From: Rubripirellula lacrimiformis
Lineage (GTDB): Bacteria; Planctomycetota; Planctomycetia; Pirellulales; Pirellulaceae
Assembly (NCBI RefSeq): GCF_007741535.1
Contig: NZ_CP036525.1
Coordinates: forward strand, 5,890,001 to 5,954,000
Direction: 5' to 3'
Length of the DNA: 64,000 nt
Below, one piece after another: positions 36,522 to 45,661 of this stretch. The first letter of the stretch is position 1; every line of letters starts with the position of its first letter. Both the position numbers and the translations under genes were made by a program. The notes beneath the pieces were generated by a model, which made no database searches, was not told the DNA's origin, and was given only the letters and a program-made list of their open reading frames with translations.

Positions 36522-38195
36522 CTATCCGACGTTTTCCCCCATCCGGGCCGCCAATTTCTTAAGCGTGTCGCTGGCGTCACCGGGCATCAATTTGGCCTGG
36601 ATCAGATGCGGCGATTGGGGATCCATCCATGCCGCATCCAGCGCTTCGTCGTATTGGTCTTCGGTTTCGACAACGTAACTTTTCCCGCGTCCGTAGACCT
36701 TCATCAGTTCGCTGTAGTTCCATTGGTGCACTTCGTTGTACTTCCAATCGCCTTCGTGCAGAAAACGCTCGGTTCCGTATCCGTGGTTGTCCAACAGAAT
36801 CACGATCGGATGGTGGCCTTCGCGGATCAGTGTGCTGAGCTCTTGGCCCGTCATCTGGAACGCTCCGTCGCCAACCAGCACCACGATCCGGTGATCCGGC
36901 CGCGCCGTGGCGGCGCCGAGTGCTGCGGGGACGCTAAAGCCCATCGACGTGTAGTAAGCCGGGCTTAAGAATTCGCCACGATCGTGAATGGTCAACTCCG
37001 TCGCCGCGAACAACGAATCGCCAACATCTGCGATCACGATCGTATTGGCATCCAATCGTTCATTCAGACGCTGCATCATGCGGCTGGTGCGAAGCGGATG
37101 TTCGCCACCAAAATCGTTCACCAGGGCGTCCCGGTCGGATCCCATCCCTGAACCAATGGAATCCGGGATCGCGCGAGAACGAGACCGTGGTGCCGCGTCG
37201 ATCAGCCCTTCGATGAACGGTTTCAATTCGACATTGTGGTAGTGATGATGCGAAACCCGCAGCGATTCGCTGGTGGCATAAACGCATCGATCCGGATTCA
37301 GCTTGGCGCTGTAAATCCCCAAATTGATATCACTTAGGAACGCCCCCAGCAGCAACACCAGATCGCTGTCTTCGACAAACCGGGTGACATCGGCATCACC
37401 GATCGCGCCTTCGTAGAGGCCCACAAACTGAGGATGCTTTTCGCTGACGACACTTTTGCCAAGCATGGTCGTCGCGATCGGAATCCCAGTCACCTCGGCC
37501 AACCGAATCAATTCGTCCTGCAAACCGAAGCGGTGCATCTCGACTCCCGCCACGATCACGGGTCGGGCGGCCGAAGTGATCCGCTGGATCGTTTCGCGCA
37601 CCGCTTCGGCGGTCGCCATGGGATCATGCGTCCGCGGGGCACCGGCGAATCCATGGGCGACCGCCGGTACCACATGCACCATGTCCCGTGGCAACTCCAG
37701 ATAGACCGGCCGCTTGAATCGATCACAGGCATCCAACACCCGATCGATTTCCGCAAAGGCCGTCAGCGGATCGTTCAGTTCGGCGCCGGCGATCGTAAAC
37801 TTTTCGAACACTTCGATCTGAGTCCGGAAGTCACGGACCATGTGGTGCAACAGAGCCCCCACCGAACGTTCTCTTAGCCCCGGCGAACCCGAAATGACCA
37901 CCACGGGTGATTTTTCCGCGTAGGCACCCGCGATGGAATTGCAAACGCTTAGACCGCCAACACAGTACGTCACGCAGACCGCCCCCATCCCGCGGATGCG
38001 AGCGTAGGCATCGGCTGCGAACCCAGCACAGTCTTCACGCGTGCAGCCCACAACGTTGATGGGACTGCGTTCCAACTGGCTATAGAAAGACAGGACATAG
38101 TCCCCGGGGATCCCGAAGACGTCGTCGATCCCGTAGTCAGCAAGCCGCTGGATCAGGTAGCCGCCGATTGCGAGACTTTCAGACGGTTTCCTCAT
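36522..38195 (-). CDS. Thiamine-diphosphate decarboxylase (pyruvate/indolepyruvate decarboxylase type)
   Basis: 557 residues with three TPP-enzyme domains. Visible: VFGIPGDYVL at the start, catalytic-type Glu54 in CTREDCAGFAADAYAR, and the His pair 117-118 in GALLHHMVRDF, the mark of the pyruvate, indolepyruvate and phenylpyruvate decarboxylases. The cofactor motif is GDGAFQMTGQE with NHGYGTERFLHEG. It would convert a 2-keto acid to an aldehyde without oxidation. Which keto acid is used cannot be read from sequence. Convergent with the SUKH-like gene, 28 bases between stops; the FHA gene lies 60 bases upstream on the same strand. Confidence 0.88.
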   Translation of the reverse strand: MRKPSESLAIGGYLIQRLADYGIDDVFGIPGDYVLSFYSQLERSPINVVGCTREDCAGFAADAYARIRGMGAVCVTYCVGGLSVCNSIAGAYAEKSPVVVISGSPGLRERSVGALLHHMVRDFRTQIEVFEKFTIAGAELNDPLTAFAEIDRVLDACDRFKRPVYLELPRDMVHVVPAVAHGFAGAPRTHDPMATAEAVRETIQRITSAARPVIVAGVEMHRFGLQDELIRLAEVTGIPIATTMLGKSVVSEKHPQFVGLYEGAIGDADVTRFVEDSDLVLLLGAFLSDINLGIYSAKLNPDRCVYATSESLRVSHHHYHNVELKPFIEGLIDAAPRSRSRAIPDSIGSGMGSDRDALVNDFGGEHPLRTSRMMQRLNERLDANTIVIADVGDSLFAATELTIHDRGEFLSPAYYTSMGFSVPAALGAATARPDHRIVVLVGDGAFQMTGQELSTLIREGHHPIVILLDNHGYGTERFLHEGDWKYNEVHQWNYSELMKVYGRGKSYVVETEDQYDEALDAAWMDPQSPHLIQAKLMPGDASDTLKKLAARMGENVG

Positions 38196-38255
38196 CAGAC
38201 GATTCCTCCGTTGGCAAAACCAACCGCGGCGTCAAACGAACCGTGACGTCCGCGA

Positions 38256-38714
38256 TCAGTCGAGTGACTCTCGATTGCTTTTGGGCTTGTTGGTGCCGTC
38301 TCGCCGACTTAGACCGGCTCGGTCCATCAGCGAACTTTTCATCAATTCGTCCATGTAATCATCGTCGGCCGGCGGCGGCCCAAAGGCACCCAGCTTCTGC
38401 GGCTCGTATTCAACGATATAGTGATGACGGGCGATCGACAATTTGCAGTTCGGGTCCAAGCGTTTGCGGACGACCGAACGATCATCGACTTTGATGCCAT
38501 TTCGGCTGTTCAAGTCACGGACGAACCAATAGCCATTTTCCAACGTCATTCGACAATGCTGTGTCGACACGTTGGGAAATTTCAACTGGATATCGGACTC
38601 GCCACGTCGACCGATCAACAGACGATCTTTGATCAACGGGATCGGATCACCACCCCCGATCGGGGTTAATTGGCCAAAGGGGCCGGCGTAATCGTGTAAT
38701 TCTTCGGTTGGCAC
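38256..38714 (-). CDS. FHA domain protein
   Basis: About 152 residues. The forkhead-associated domain is clear: LIGRRGESDIQLKFPNVSTQHCRM, then GYWFVRDLNSRNGIKVDDRSV, with the phosphothreonine-binding Arg, Ser and Asn residues (GR, SxxH, SRNG). A Pro/Asp tail with DDDYMDELMKSSL follows. I prefer the GTG at 38714, with GAGAA upstream; a TTG at 38759 would add 15 residues. FHA proteins read threonine phosphorylation and often partner Ser/Thr kinases; the kinase-ATPase 3 kb away is a possible source of the mark. Confidence 0.85.
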   Translation of the reverse strand: MPTEELHDYAGPFGQLTPIGGGDPIPLIKDRLLIGRRGESDIQLKFPNVSTQHCRMTLENGYWFVRDLNSRNGIKVDDRSVVRKRLDPNCKLSIARHHYIVEYEPQKLGAFGPPPADDDYMDELMKSSLMDRAGLSRRDGTNKPKSNRESLD

Positions 38715-38778
38715 GTTCGATTCTCGATAATGGAATAAAAAAGTTCGGAACCATGTCAAACAGTCTTTATTTTACTGC

Positions 38779-39930
38779 TTGGCTAACCGTTTTGCCCCCA
38801 CCTTTTTGACCTTACTCCCCCAATTGGCAGCTGTTGTCGTGCATCTTGAACCGGATTTTGACGCTCCTGAGGCTTGGATCAGTGAGGGATTGCCCTTCAA
38901 TGCCTTCGGAAAGACACTCCGTCGCCGTTTTGGTGGCCGGATCCAACGGGTCAGCATCGATGCCGGATTCACCTGCCCCAATGTCGACGGCGCGGTGACG
39001 CGGGGGGGCTGCAATTTTTGCGACAACCGATCATTCAGCCCATCGCGTCGCGTTCGGCTGCAACAAGTGCACCAACAACTGACCTCTGGAATCGTAACGG
39101 TTCGCGAGCGTTACAGCAAAGTTGCCGGGTTCATTGCCTACTTTCAACCGGCCACCAACACCTACGCCCCGGTGGAACAGCTTCGGGAAGTCTACGAACT
39201 GGCCCTGTCGATCAATGATCAGCCCGAATTCCATGACCTGATCGTCGGAATGGCAATCGGCACACGGCCGGACTGCGTCCCCGAATCCGTGCTGGCGCTG
39301 ATCGAAGAATTGGCGGCCAAATCCTATGTATCGCTGGAATTCGGGATGCAGACGATTCACGACGATGGGCTGCGATGGATGAATCGCGCCCATACGCATG
39401 CCGACATGATCAACGCCATCGACCGCAGCCGGGGACGCGGGTTCGAAATGTGCGGCCACGTCATCCTGGGCATCCCCGGTGAAACGCATGCGATGATGAT
39501 GGAAACGGCGACCGAGGTCGGTCGATTGGGTTTTGATGCGATCAAGCTGCACAATCTGTATGCCGTGCGGGGAACCCCGCTGGGGGATCAAGTGCTCGCC
39601 GGCCAGATCGAGATGATGGGGCGACAGGACTATGTCCAAACGGTCGTCGATTTTCTGGAACGAATCCCACCATCGGTGGTGGTCGAACGGATCAGCGGTG
39701 ACGCCCCATCGGACTTCCTGATCGAACCGAAATGGTGTTTAGAGAAGTCGTCTTTGCGGCTGGACATCGAGGGTGAATTCGCCAAACGGGGCAGCCGCCA
39801 AGGCAGCCACTTTGTCGCACCCGATCAGCCACCGTCGGACCGCCCGGTGCCATCCGACCAAACACCGGATTCGATTCGTCAGATGATCGAAAAACGCGGG
39901 CGTTTGCCGGTTTTGAAGATGGAACCCTAG
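38779..39930 (+). CDS. Radical SAM protein, TIGR01212 / YhcC family
   Basis: Up to 383 residues. The radical SAM cluster motif is in SIDAGFTCPNVDGAVTRGGCNFCDN, in which the three Cys have the longer spacing characteristic of this family. Later parts: YFQPATNTYAPVEQLRE, GTRPDCVPESVLALIEEL, EFGMQTIHDDGL and CGHVILGIPGET are as in YhcC. The substrate of the family is not established. The start is uncertain: a TTG at 38779 or a GTG at 38839 are options, neither with a good ribosome site. It is divergent from the FHA gene with only 64 bases between them. Confidence 0.85.
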   Translation: MANRFAPTFLTLLPQLAAVVVHLEPDFDAPEAWISEGLPFNAFGKTLRRRFGGRIQRVSIDAGFTCPNVDGAVTRGGCNFCDNRSFSPSRRVRLQQVHQQLTSGIVTVRERYSKVAGFIAYFQPATNTYAPVEQLREVYELALSINDQPEFHDLIVGMAIGTRPDCVPESVLALIEELAAKSYVSLEFGMQTIHDDGLRWMNRAHTHADMINAIDRSRGRGFEMCGHVILGIPGETHAMMMETATEVGRLGFDAIKLHNLYAVRGTPLGDQVLAGQIEMMGRQDYVQTVVDFLERIPPSVVVERISGDAPSDFLIEPKWCLEKSSLRLDIEGEFAKRGSRQGSHFVAPDQPPSDRPVPSDQTPDSIRQMIEKRGRLPVLKMEP

Positions 39931-40063
39931 CCACGACATTCCACCCGAAAAACCAGATCCCCCATCGCGATTTGCCGCTCTTCACGGTAGGCTTAAACGT
40001 TGTGCAGGACTGCATTTAAGCGGAAAATTTTGCGGCCACGGCTTCAACGGATATCCATTCAAA

Positions 40064-40579
40064 ATGGCACGCGTCGGAATTGTTTTTGGTCTTCTGTTGT
40101 GCGGACTTTCCGCATTGGGGATGTGCGCCACGGTCAACAAAAATCCGATTCAATTCGTGCCGCTGATGCTCGGCATCCCGATCTTGTTTTGTGGTGTGGT
40201 CGGCCTGAACCCGCACCGTCGACGAATTGCGATGAATACCGCTTGCGTGGTGGCTTTGCTAGGGATGATCACGGGGATCGCCAACGCGATCATCTGGACC
40301 GCAGCCGATGCCGGCAACAAGCCGATCGCGTGGCGTCTGAACACCGGCATCACGGTGCTTTGTGGCATCGTATTCATCGTTGGCGTGATCGCGTTTCAGC
40401 GTGACCGCAAACGTCGGCAAGCACTCTCACTGGCTGGTCTGGTGGATGGCGCAAAATCGATTCCGACGTCACTGTCGCGAGTCGATTTGGCGTCGCGTGA
40501 CAGCCTGTCTGCTGAACGGCCATCGCATGCGGCGGGCCGCAGTGATCCATCCAATTCTGTGACGTCACGTCGCTCATGA
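40064..40579 (+). CDS. Small membrane protein of unknown function
   Basis: 171 residues with four hydrophobic segments (FGLLLCGLSALGMCA, FVPLMLGIPILFCGVVGL, ACVVALLGMITGIANAII and GITVLCGIVFIVGVIAF) and a soluble Ser/Arg-rich tail. No family recognised. The stop overlaps the start of the next gene (ATGA), so it is co-translated with the zinc-site protein that follows. The C-terminal tail probably faces the cytoplasm. Confidence 0.7.
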   Translation: MARVGIVFGLLLCGLSALGMCATVNKNPIQFVPLMLGIPILFCGVVGLNPHRRRIAMNTACVVALLGMITGIANAIIWTAADAGNKPIAWRLNTGITVLCGIVFIVGVIAFQRDRKRRQALSLAGLVDGAKSIPTSLSRVDLASRDSLSAERPSHAAGRSDPSNSVTSRRS

Positions 40580-40983
40580 CGAATACAGACCGTTCCGTCG
40601 ACGACCTGCTACAGTCGTTTGCACCCGAGGACCCGTTGCGTGGGCGAGTGCACCTTGTGCTAACGGCCATTCCCGAAGAAGTCCAAATTGACTTTCTGCG
40701 CGATCCCCGCTTCAGCATCACCAAACTGCATTTCGAAGGCGGATTTGGTACCAAGCTTTACATCGCCTTTCCGTCTCCCGACGGGACCGGCAGCCGATGT
40801 GTGGCTTTGAAACCGCGACTGTCGGATTGTGCCGAACCGTTTGGCCTGTACATCATCGCCCACGAATTGGCGCATGCCTATTTGCGGAACGGGCCCTGGG
40901 GCGACGTCGCCGACCCCGAAGACGCGGCCGACGCATTGGCGGCACACTGGGGATTCCCCAAACCGATCGATATCCGTTGGTGA
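40576..40983 (+). CDS. Small zincin-like protein with HExxH motif
   Basis: 135 residues. The zinc-protease motif HELAH is at 96-100 in IIAHELAHAYLRNG, followed by DPEDAADALAAHWGF, which can supply an acidic third ligand (Glu115 or Asp119) as in many minimal metallopeptidases. The N-terminal part (RVHLVLTAIPEEVQIDFL) is unlike known catalytic domains. No signal peptide. Whether it is active or only zinc binding is open. It overlaps by four bases the stop of the small membrane protein, suggesting that the two function together. Confidence 0.75.
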   Translation: MTNTDRSVDDLLQSFAPEDPLRGRVHLVLTAIPEEVQIDFLRDPRFSITKLHFEGGFGTKLYIAFPSPDGTGSRCVALKPRLSDCAEPFGLYIIAHELAHAYLRNGPWGDVADPEDAADALAAHWGFPKPIDIRW

Positions 40984-41085
40984 ACCGATCTCTGGATCGG
41001 ATGTCCCATCAACCATACGACCATCGCAGCGGGGGCCAGCGAGAACCGCCGGTTGCACATCCGGGTGATCAACGATCAGGACGCA

Positions 41086-41856
41086 TCAGACAAAGAACCA
41101 CAGCGAGATCGGGGTTCCATCGGCGTCCATGAAGTACCCGCTTAGGAAATAAGCCGCCATCAAAATGGCCCCGTTGGTCGCAGCGTGCAGGACGATCACC
41201 GCGAAGAGATCCTTGCGGTAATAGAACCAAAGATTGGTTAGCACCGCCCACGGCAGCATCACCCAAGCTTCCCATAATTGGTGAGTCATCAGGAACACAG
41301 CAACCACAACGATGAAACTGCGCAGCGAATACCGCCCAATCGGTACCTCGCGAAAGTCGGGCGGCGTGTCATCCCCTGCGGCCGGATCCGCGTCATACAC
41401 ATCGGCAAAACGCATCAGAAAACTTCGCATGAACAGTTCTTCCATCCATGGCGTCACGATCGCGAAACCAAGCATCCGAACGGCCAACACCAGCCACACC
41501 CCACTGGCCCCCGCCATCATCGGATCCATTCCCACGCTTTCCCCCGCTGGACGCAACTGCGGAAACAGGACATAGGGAGCCATCCACATGGCTGCCAACC
41601 CGATGCCAACCAAAACATCGCCCCCGATCATCCAATGGAACCGGATTTGGATCTCCCGGTAGCATCCTCTTGCCGCGAAATAGATCAGGACGATCAACGG
41701 TACGGCCACTCGCACCACCAACATCACCGCCGCACTGACACCGGTCACATAGGCCGACGCTTCGACCAGCAACAGAAACGAAAGGATCGGAAGCAGGTAA
41801 GGCCAAACACCCTGATCTCTTGTGCTGGTGTTGGCCAACGTTTCTGGTTCGTTCAA
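41086..41856 (-). CDS. CPBP / CAAX-type intramembrane protease family protein
   Basis: 256 residues, about seven hydrophobic segments. The Abi/CPBP motifs are present: EELFMR (EExxxR) in TPWMEELFMRSFLMRF, a His in FLMTHQLWEAW, and the third in IVLHAATN. The pattern and length match the CAAX prenyl protease-related group found beside exosortase systems, but no exosortase or PEP-CTERM protein is seen in this window. It is 60 bases upstream of nothing on its strand except the heme-binding propeller gene end; orientation suggests separate transcription. Confidence 0.85.
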   Translation of the reverse strand: MNEPETLANTSTRDQGVWPYLLPILSFLLLVEASAYVTGVSAAVMLVVRVAVPLIVLIYFAARGCYREIQIRFHWMIGGDVLVGIGLAAMWMAPYVLFPQLRPAGESVGMDPMMAGASGVWLVLAVRMLGFAIVTPWMEELFMRSFLMRFADVYDADPAAGDDTPPDFREVPIGRYSLRSFIVVVAVFLMTHQLWEAWVMLPWAVLTNLWFYYRKDLFAVIVLHAATNGAILMAAYFLSGYFMDADGTPISLWFFV

Positions 41857-41916
41857 TGCTCGCTCGCGGTAAAAGACGAATATCGGCTGTCGGAAACCGC
41901 GATGGTCGCGGGGGAT

Positions 41917-44900
41917 TTACTGAGAAACATAAGCGATCAAATCCCGAATTTGGTCGTCCGTCATGTCTGCCAGCAACCCGGTCGGCATCAGCGACGTCTT
42001 GATCGCTTGCATGTCTTCGATTCTGTCGCGTGGGATCGTGGTCATCTGATTGTCGGCATTGCGAATCGTGACGGACTGTCCATCCGCGGCCGCGATCATC
42101 CCGTTGATCGCCCGCCCATCTTCCGTCAAAACCATATAGGACTGAAACCCTTCCCGGATCTCTAGGTTGGGTTGAATGATTGCGATCAACCAGAACGGGA
42201 TATCGCCGCGAGAATAACCGTCCAGTGGCGGTCCAACCTTCAGCCCATCCCCAAACAGCTGGTGACAGGTCCCGCACTTCTTTTGGAAGTGCAATTTCCC
42301 TGCGTCTGCGTTGCCGGGCTTCTCTGCCAGAATCTTCCGCAGCCGTTTCATTTCGGCCACGGCTTCGGCGCCGGTCGACGCAATGTCCGGGCCAAACGCT
42401 TGCTCGACCGCAGCCACGATTTCGGGCCCCTGATAGGACCGCAGTTGCTGTACCACATCCGTCGGAACCTGATCACGACGCAACCGCCACTGGTTCAATT
42501 CGGTCAGCATCACCATGGCCCAATTTGGACGTGACGCCAAGACACGGCAAGCCGCTGCGCGCAACCCGTGTTCCTCGGAAATGCGGCTACCAAAGCTTTG
42601 CACCAACGCATTGGCGATCGAGACGTCTTCGAATCGCCCCAGCGCCGAAATCGCGACTCGCTGCAAAGCCGGCGTCACTCCGTTCTGTCCCGTTGCCAGA
42701 CGCAGCAATGCACCGGAGGTGGTATCATCACCGACCTGCCCCAAAGTTTCTGCGATTGTCATGCGGATTCCCAGATCCGTCTTCGGATCCAACAGCGCCT
42801 TGATGGCGTTCGCACTCGCATCCGGAATCCCCTGACGCAGCGCCAACACCAAACCGGAATCGCCTAGCTGCTGCTGGTAATCCGCAATCGCCTTGGCCAG
42901 TGCATCGGGAAGCGGCGGCAGCGAACCACCTTGAAAAGCGGCGTTCAGACCACGCATCAACACCGCTCGGGCAGCATCGTCCGGTGCCGTCTGCCAATAC
43001 GTCGCACAAAAGCTCAGGTCCTCTGGCTTGGCCGCGGATGCATATCGCTGAATCAATCGGTCCGCCAAATGGTTGCGGAACATCGGACGCTGCCAAAGCA
43101 GATCGTCTTCAATGAATCCGGCAACCGCATTTCGATCGGCCGCTTGAGCTTCCAATGCCCACCAGATCATCAGCGGCATATGCGGATCGTCGATATCTTC
43201 GTCGTGGTTGATCAACGCCCGAATGATCGGCAGCGCAGCGCCGGCATCCAAACGCTTGGCTGTCGCCGCAAGCTGGCTGCGGACTTGAACATCGTCTTCC
43301 GATTCAGCCATCGAAGCCAGTTGGGGATGCCCTACGTGCATGTCCCCCAGCAACCGCACCGTCAAGCGACGGATGTCGGGGTGGGAATGGGCCAGCCACT
43401 TGCTGGCCCGATCGGGGGTCAGTTGCTGCATCGCAGCCAATGCCCACAACCCTTCCAAAAAACCTTCGTCGACTCGCTGAATCAAAGTGGGGATGGCTGC
43501 CGATTCGTTTCGCCATCCCAGTTCCAACACGGCCCGGTGACGAACCCATTTGTTGGGATGGTCAAACAGTTCGATCAGCTTGTCGACTGTTATCGCATGC
43601 AAGTCACCGATGTCATACTTGCCCGCTTGGTCGGTCGGTTGGATTCGATAGATCCGTCCGCTTTCCTTGTGCCAGTCGTCGATCGGGCTGACATGCGAAA
43701 GCCGCGTGTCGTACCAATCCGCCACGTACACGGATCCATCCGGGCCGACTTCGCAGTGCACAGGCCGAAACCAACGATCATCGGTTTCCACCAAATTCGG
43801 CAAATCCTCGGTTCGATAGGTGGAACCGTCACGATTCAACCGGCTGTTCCAAATCAAATTATGCAGCGAATTGGGGGCAATGATGGTTCCCGCATACTGG
43901 TCCGGCAGCAGCCCACCTTCGTAGATAGAAAACGCCTGTGGAAAACGTCGGCCGTCCCCTTCGAACCGCATCGGGGGAAAGAAACCGAATGCATAAGGAT
44001 TGCTAAGCGGTCCGTGTTTGCCCCAGTTCTTTTCACTGTAGCTGCCCTGCGGAAAGTACCACCCGCGAGTGTTCCCGCCGTTGGTTCCGGTCAACACTTG
44101 TCCGCGCGAATCAATTTCTAGCGAAAACGTGTTGCCACCGCCTTCGGCAAAGACTTCGAAGACCTTCGTCGGCGGATGGTACCGCCACACGCATTGCCCT
44201 TCGAATCGAACTCCCTTGGTGACCGCCGAACTGACATCACACGTGGTCGTGCTGCCGTTTGCACCGTACAACCATCCATCCGGCCCGAATCGCAAACTGT
44301 TAGCGACCGAGTGGGTATCCTGCAGCCCGAATCCAGACAAATGAACCTCCGGTGCAGAGTCCGGAACATCGTCGCCATCGGCGTCGGGGTAGAACAAAAG
44401 ATACGGTGGATTCAAAACCCAAATTCCGCCGCGTCCAATCGCAACGGATGTCGCAATGTTTAGCCCGGTGATGACGTCCTTTTGGGAATCGTATCGACCG
44501 TCGCCATCGGTATCCGTATGGACGGTGATCTTGTCGGCCCCCGGGGTCCCGATTGGTGGTGGATCAGGCACCCGATCAAACACCGCTCGCAAGTGTTGAT
44601 CGTAACGAACGATCTTCAGGCCAGCGGGAAACTGGTACTGTCGATAGTGCACCACCCACATTCGGCCGCGTGAATCGAACGATACGAACAGCGGCTGGGA
44701 CACATCGGGTTCGGCCGCCACCAGTTCCATCTGCAGGCCATCGACGACACGAAATTTCGTCACCGCGACGTCGGCTGGTGTTGGCTGCGATCCGTCCGCC
44801 ATCACCCCTCGACCGGCAAAGGTCTGGATGATCTCGGCGACCTTATCGTTCGCCGCACGCGAAGTATCGGGTTGTTGTGCCGGCGCCGAAATCAGGGCGG

Positions 44901-44943
44901 ACAACGAAATCATTAGCGTCAGTGTTAGTCGTTGCATGTTCAT
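41917..44943 (-). CDS. PVC-type heme-binding protein: propeller, HEAT repeats, cytochrome c
   Basis: 1008 residues. The N-terminus has a signal peptide (LTLTLMISLSALISAPAQ). Residues about 40-420 form the 'membrane-bound dehydrogenase' beta-propeller (VAAEPDVSQPLFVSFDSRGRMWV, DTHSVANSLRFGPDGWLY, GPDGSVYVADWYD). Residues about 430-860 are HEAT-like helical repeats (VRHRAVLELGWR, RRLTVRLLGDM). A C-terminal cytochrome c-like domain has one CxxCH in KKCGTCHQLFGDGLKVGPPLDG. This architecture is widespread in planctomycetes and verrucomicrobia and is thought to oxidise sugars or alcohols outside the membrane; the substrate is unknown. The open frame extends upstream to 45291 but the signal peptide fixes the start. 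Confidence 0.92.
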   Translation of the reverse strand: MNMQRLTLTLMISLSALISAPAQQPDTSRAANDKVAEIIQTFAGRGVMADGSQPTPADVAVTKFRVVDGLQMELVAAEPDVSQPLFVSFDSRGRMWVVHYRQYQFPAGLKIVRYDQHLRAVFDRVPDPPPIGTPGADKITVHTDTDGDGRYDSQKDVITGLNIATSVAIGRGGIWVLNPPYLLFYPDADGDDVPDSAPEVHLSGFGLQDTHSVANSLRFGPDGWLYGANGSTTTCDVSSAVTKGVRFEGQCVWRYHPPTKVFEVFAEGGGNTFSLEIDSRGQVLTGTNGGNTRGWYFPQGSYSEKNWGKHGPLSNPYAFGFFPPMRFEGDGRRFPQAFSIYEGGLLPDQYAGTIIAPNSLHNLIWNSRLNRDGSTYRTEDLPNLVETDDRWFRPVHCEVGPDGSVYVADWYDTRLSHVSPIDDWHKESGRIYRIQPTDQAGKYDIGDLHAITVDKLIELFDHPNKWVRHRAVLELGWRNESAAIPTLIQRVDEGFLEGLWALAAMQQLTPDRASKWLAHSHPDIRRLTVRLLGDMHVGHPQLASMAESEDDVQVRSQLAATAKRLDAGAALPIIRALINHDEDIDDPHMPLMIWWALEAQAADRNAVAGFIEDDLLWQRPMFRNHLADRLIQRYASAAKPEDLSFCATYWQTAPDDAARAVLMRGLNAAFQGGSLPPLPDALAKAIADYQQQLGDSGLVLALRQGIPDASANAIKALLDPKTDLGIRMTIAETLGQVGDDTTSGALLRLATGQNGVTPALQRVAISALGRFEDVSIANALVQSFGSRISEEHGLRAAACRVLASRPNWAMVMLTELNQWRLRRDQVPTDVVQQLRSYQGPEIVAAVEQAFGPDIASTGAEAVAEMKRLRKILAEKPGNADAGKLHFQKKCGTCHQLFGDGLKVGPPLDGYSRGDIPFWLIAIIQPNLEIREGFQSYMVLTEDGRAINGMIAAADGQSVTIRNADNQMTTIPRDRIEDMQAIKTSLMPTGLLADMTDDQIRDLIAYVSQ

Positions 44944-45050
44944 GCACGACAATTTAATCCATCCGACGGGGGCTTGCCTGGACGATCGTTTGGACAGCGA
45001 TGTCAAACGGACATTTCCGTCGCAAAACAGCGTGATCACGCCAGCAACAC

Positions 45051-45659
45051 TTACCCCAACTGGGCAATCATTCGCATCATGGCTGGAACAAAGGATCGCA
45101 GGGCGCGAGACCGGTGGCTGAGGGCTCGCTTGACCGTCAGATCCAATTCGCCAAAGGTTCGATGGTATTCGGGGATGATGAACAGAGGGTCGTAGCCGAA
45201 TCCAGCACCACCGCTTCGGGCGTGGGCGATTCGTCCACCGCAAGTTCCATTGGCTTCTAGTTGAACATTGCCTTGGGGGTCCGACAGACATAGATAGCAG
45301 TTGAACTTTGCACTGCGTTTTTCGTCCGGGACACCATCCAGTTCGCGAAGCAGCTTTTCGTTGTTGGCTTCGTCATCGCCATGTTCACCGGCATAGCGAG
45401 CCGAGTGGACACCGGGATCCCCCTTCAACGCGTCGACCGTCAAACCGCTGTCTTCGGCCAACACCCAGCGATTCAGATGGATGGCTTGCTGGGTGGCTTT
45501 CAGGGCCGCGTTCTCGGTGAACGTGGCCCCGGTTTCCTCCACGTCGATGGCCCCTTCGATTTCGGCCAGCGACGTCAGTTGGATACGGTCGGCGGGTAAC
45601 AACAAACGTAATTCGACAAGTTTCTTTGCGTTGTGAGTCCCCAAGACCAAATCAAACAT
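45051..45659 (-). CDS. rdgB: dITP/XTP pyrophosphatase (Ham1/RdgB)
   Basis: 202 residues, normal length. It removes non-canonical purine triphosphates. Motifs: LGTHNAKKLVELR at the start, TFTENAALKATQQA, VLAEDSGLTVDALKGDPGVHSARYAG, GAGFGYDPLFIIPEYHRTFGEL and SHRSRALRSF. The start is only two bases after the upstream gene's stop, so it is in an operon with the secreted protein. Cytoplasmic. Confidence 0.95.
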   Translation of the reverse strand: MFDLVLGTHNAKKLVELRLLLPADRIQLTSLAEIEGAIDVEETGATFTENAALKATQQAIHLNRWVLAEDSGLTVDALKGDPGVHSARYAGEHGDDEANNEKLLRELDGVPDEKRSAKFNCYLCLSDPQGNVQLEANGTCGGRIAHARSGGAGFGYDPLFIIPEYHRTFGELDLTVKRALSHRSRALRSFVPAMMRMIAQLG

Positions 45660-45661
45660 CG

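Noticed and set aside
44944-45291. N-terminal extension of the heme-binding propeller gene
   Set aside because: It overlaps rdgB on the same strand and lies before a clear signal peptide start at 44943.
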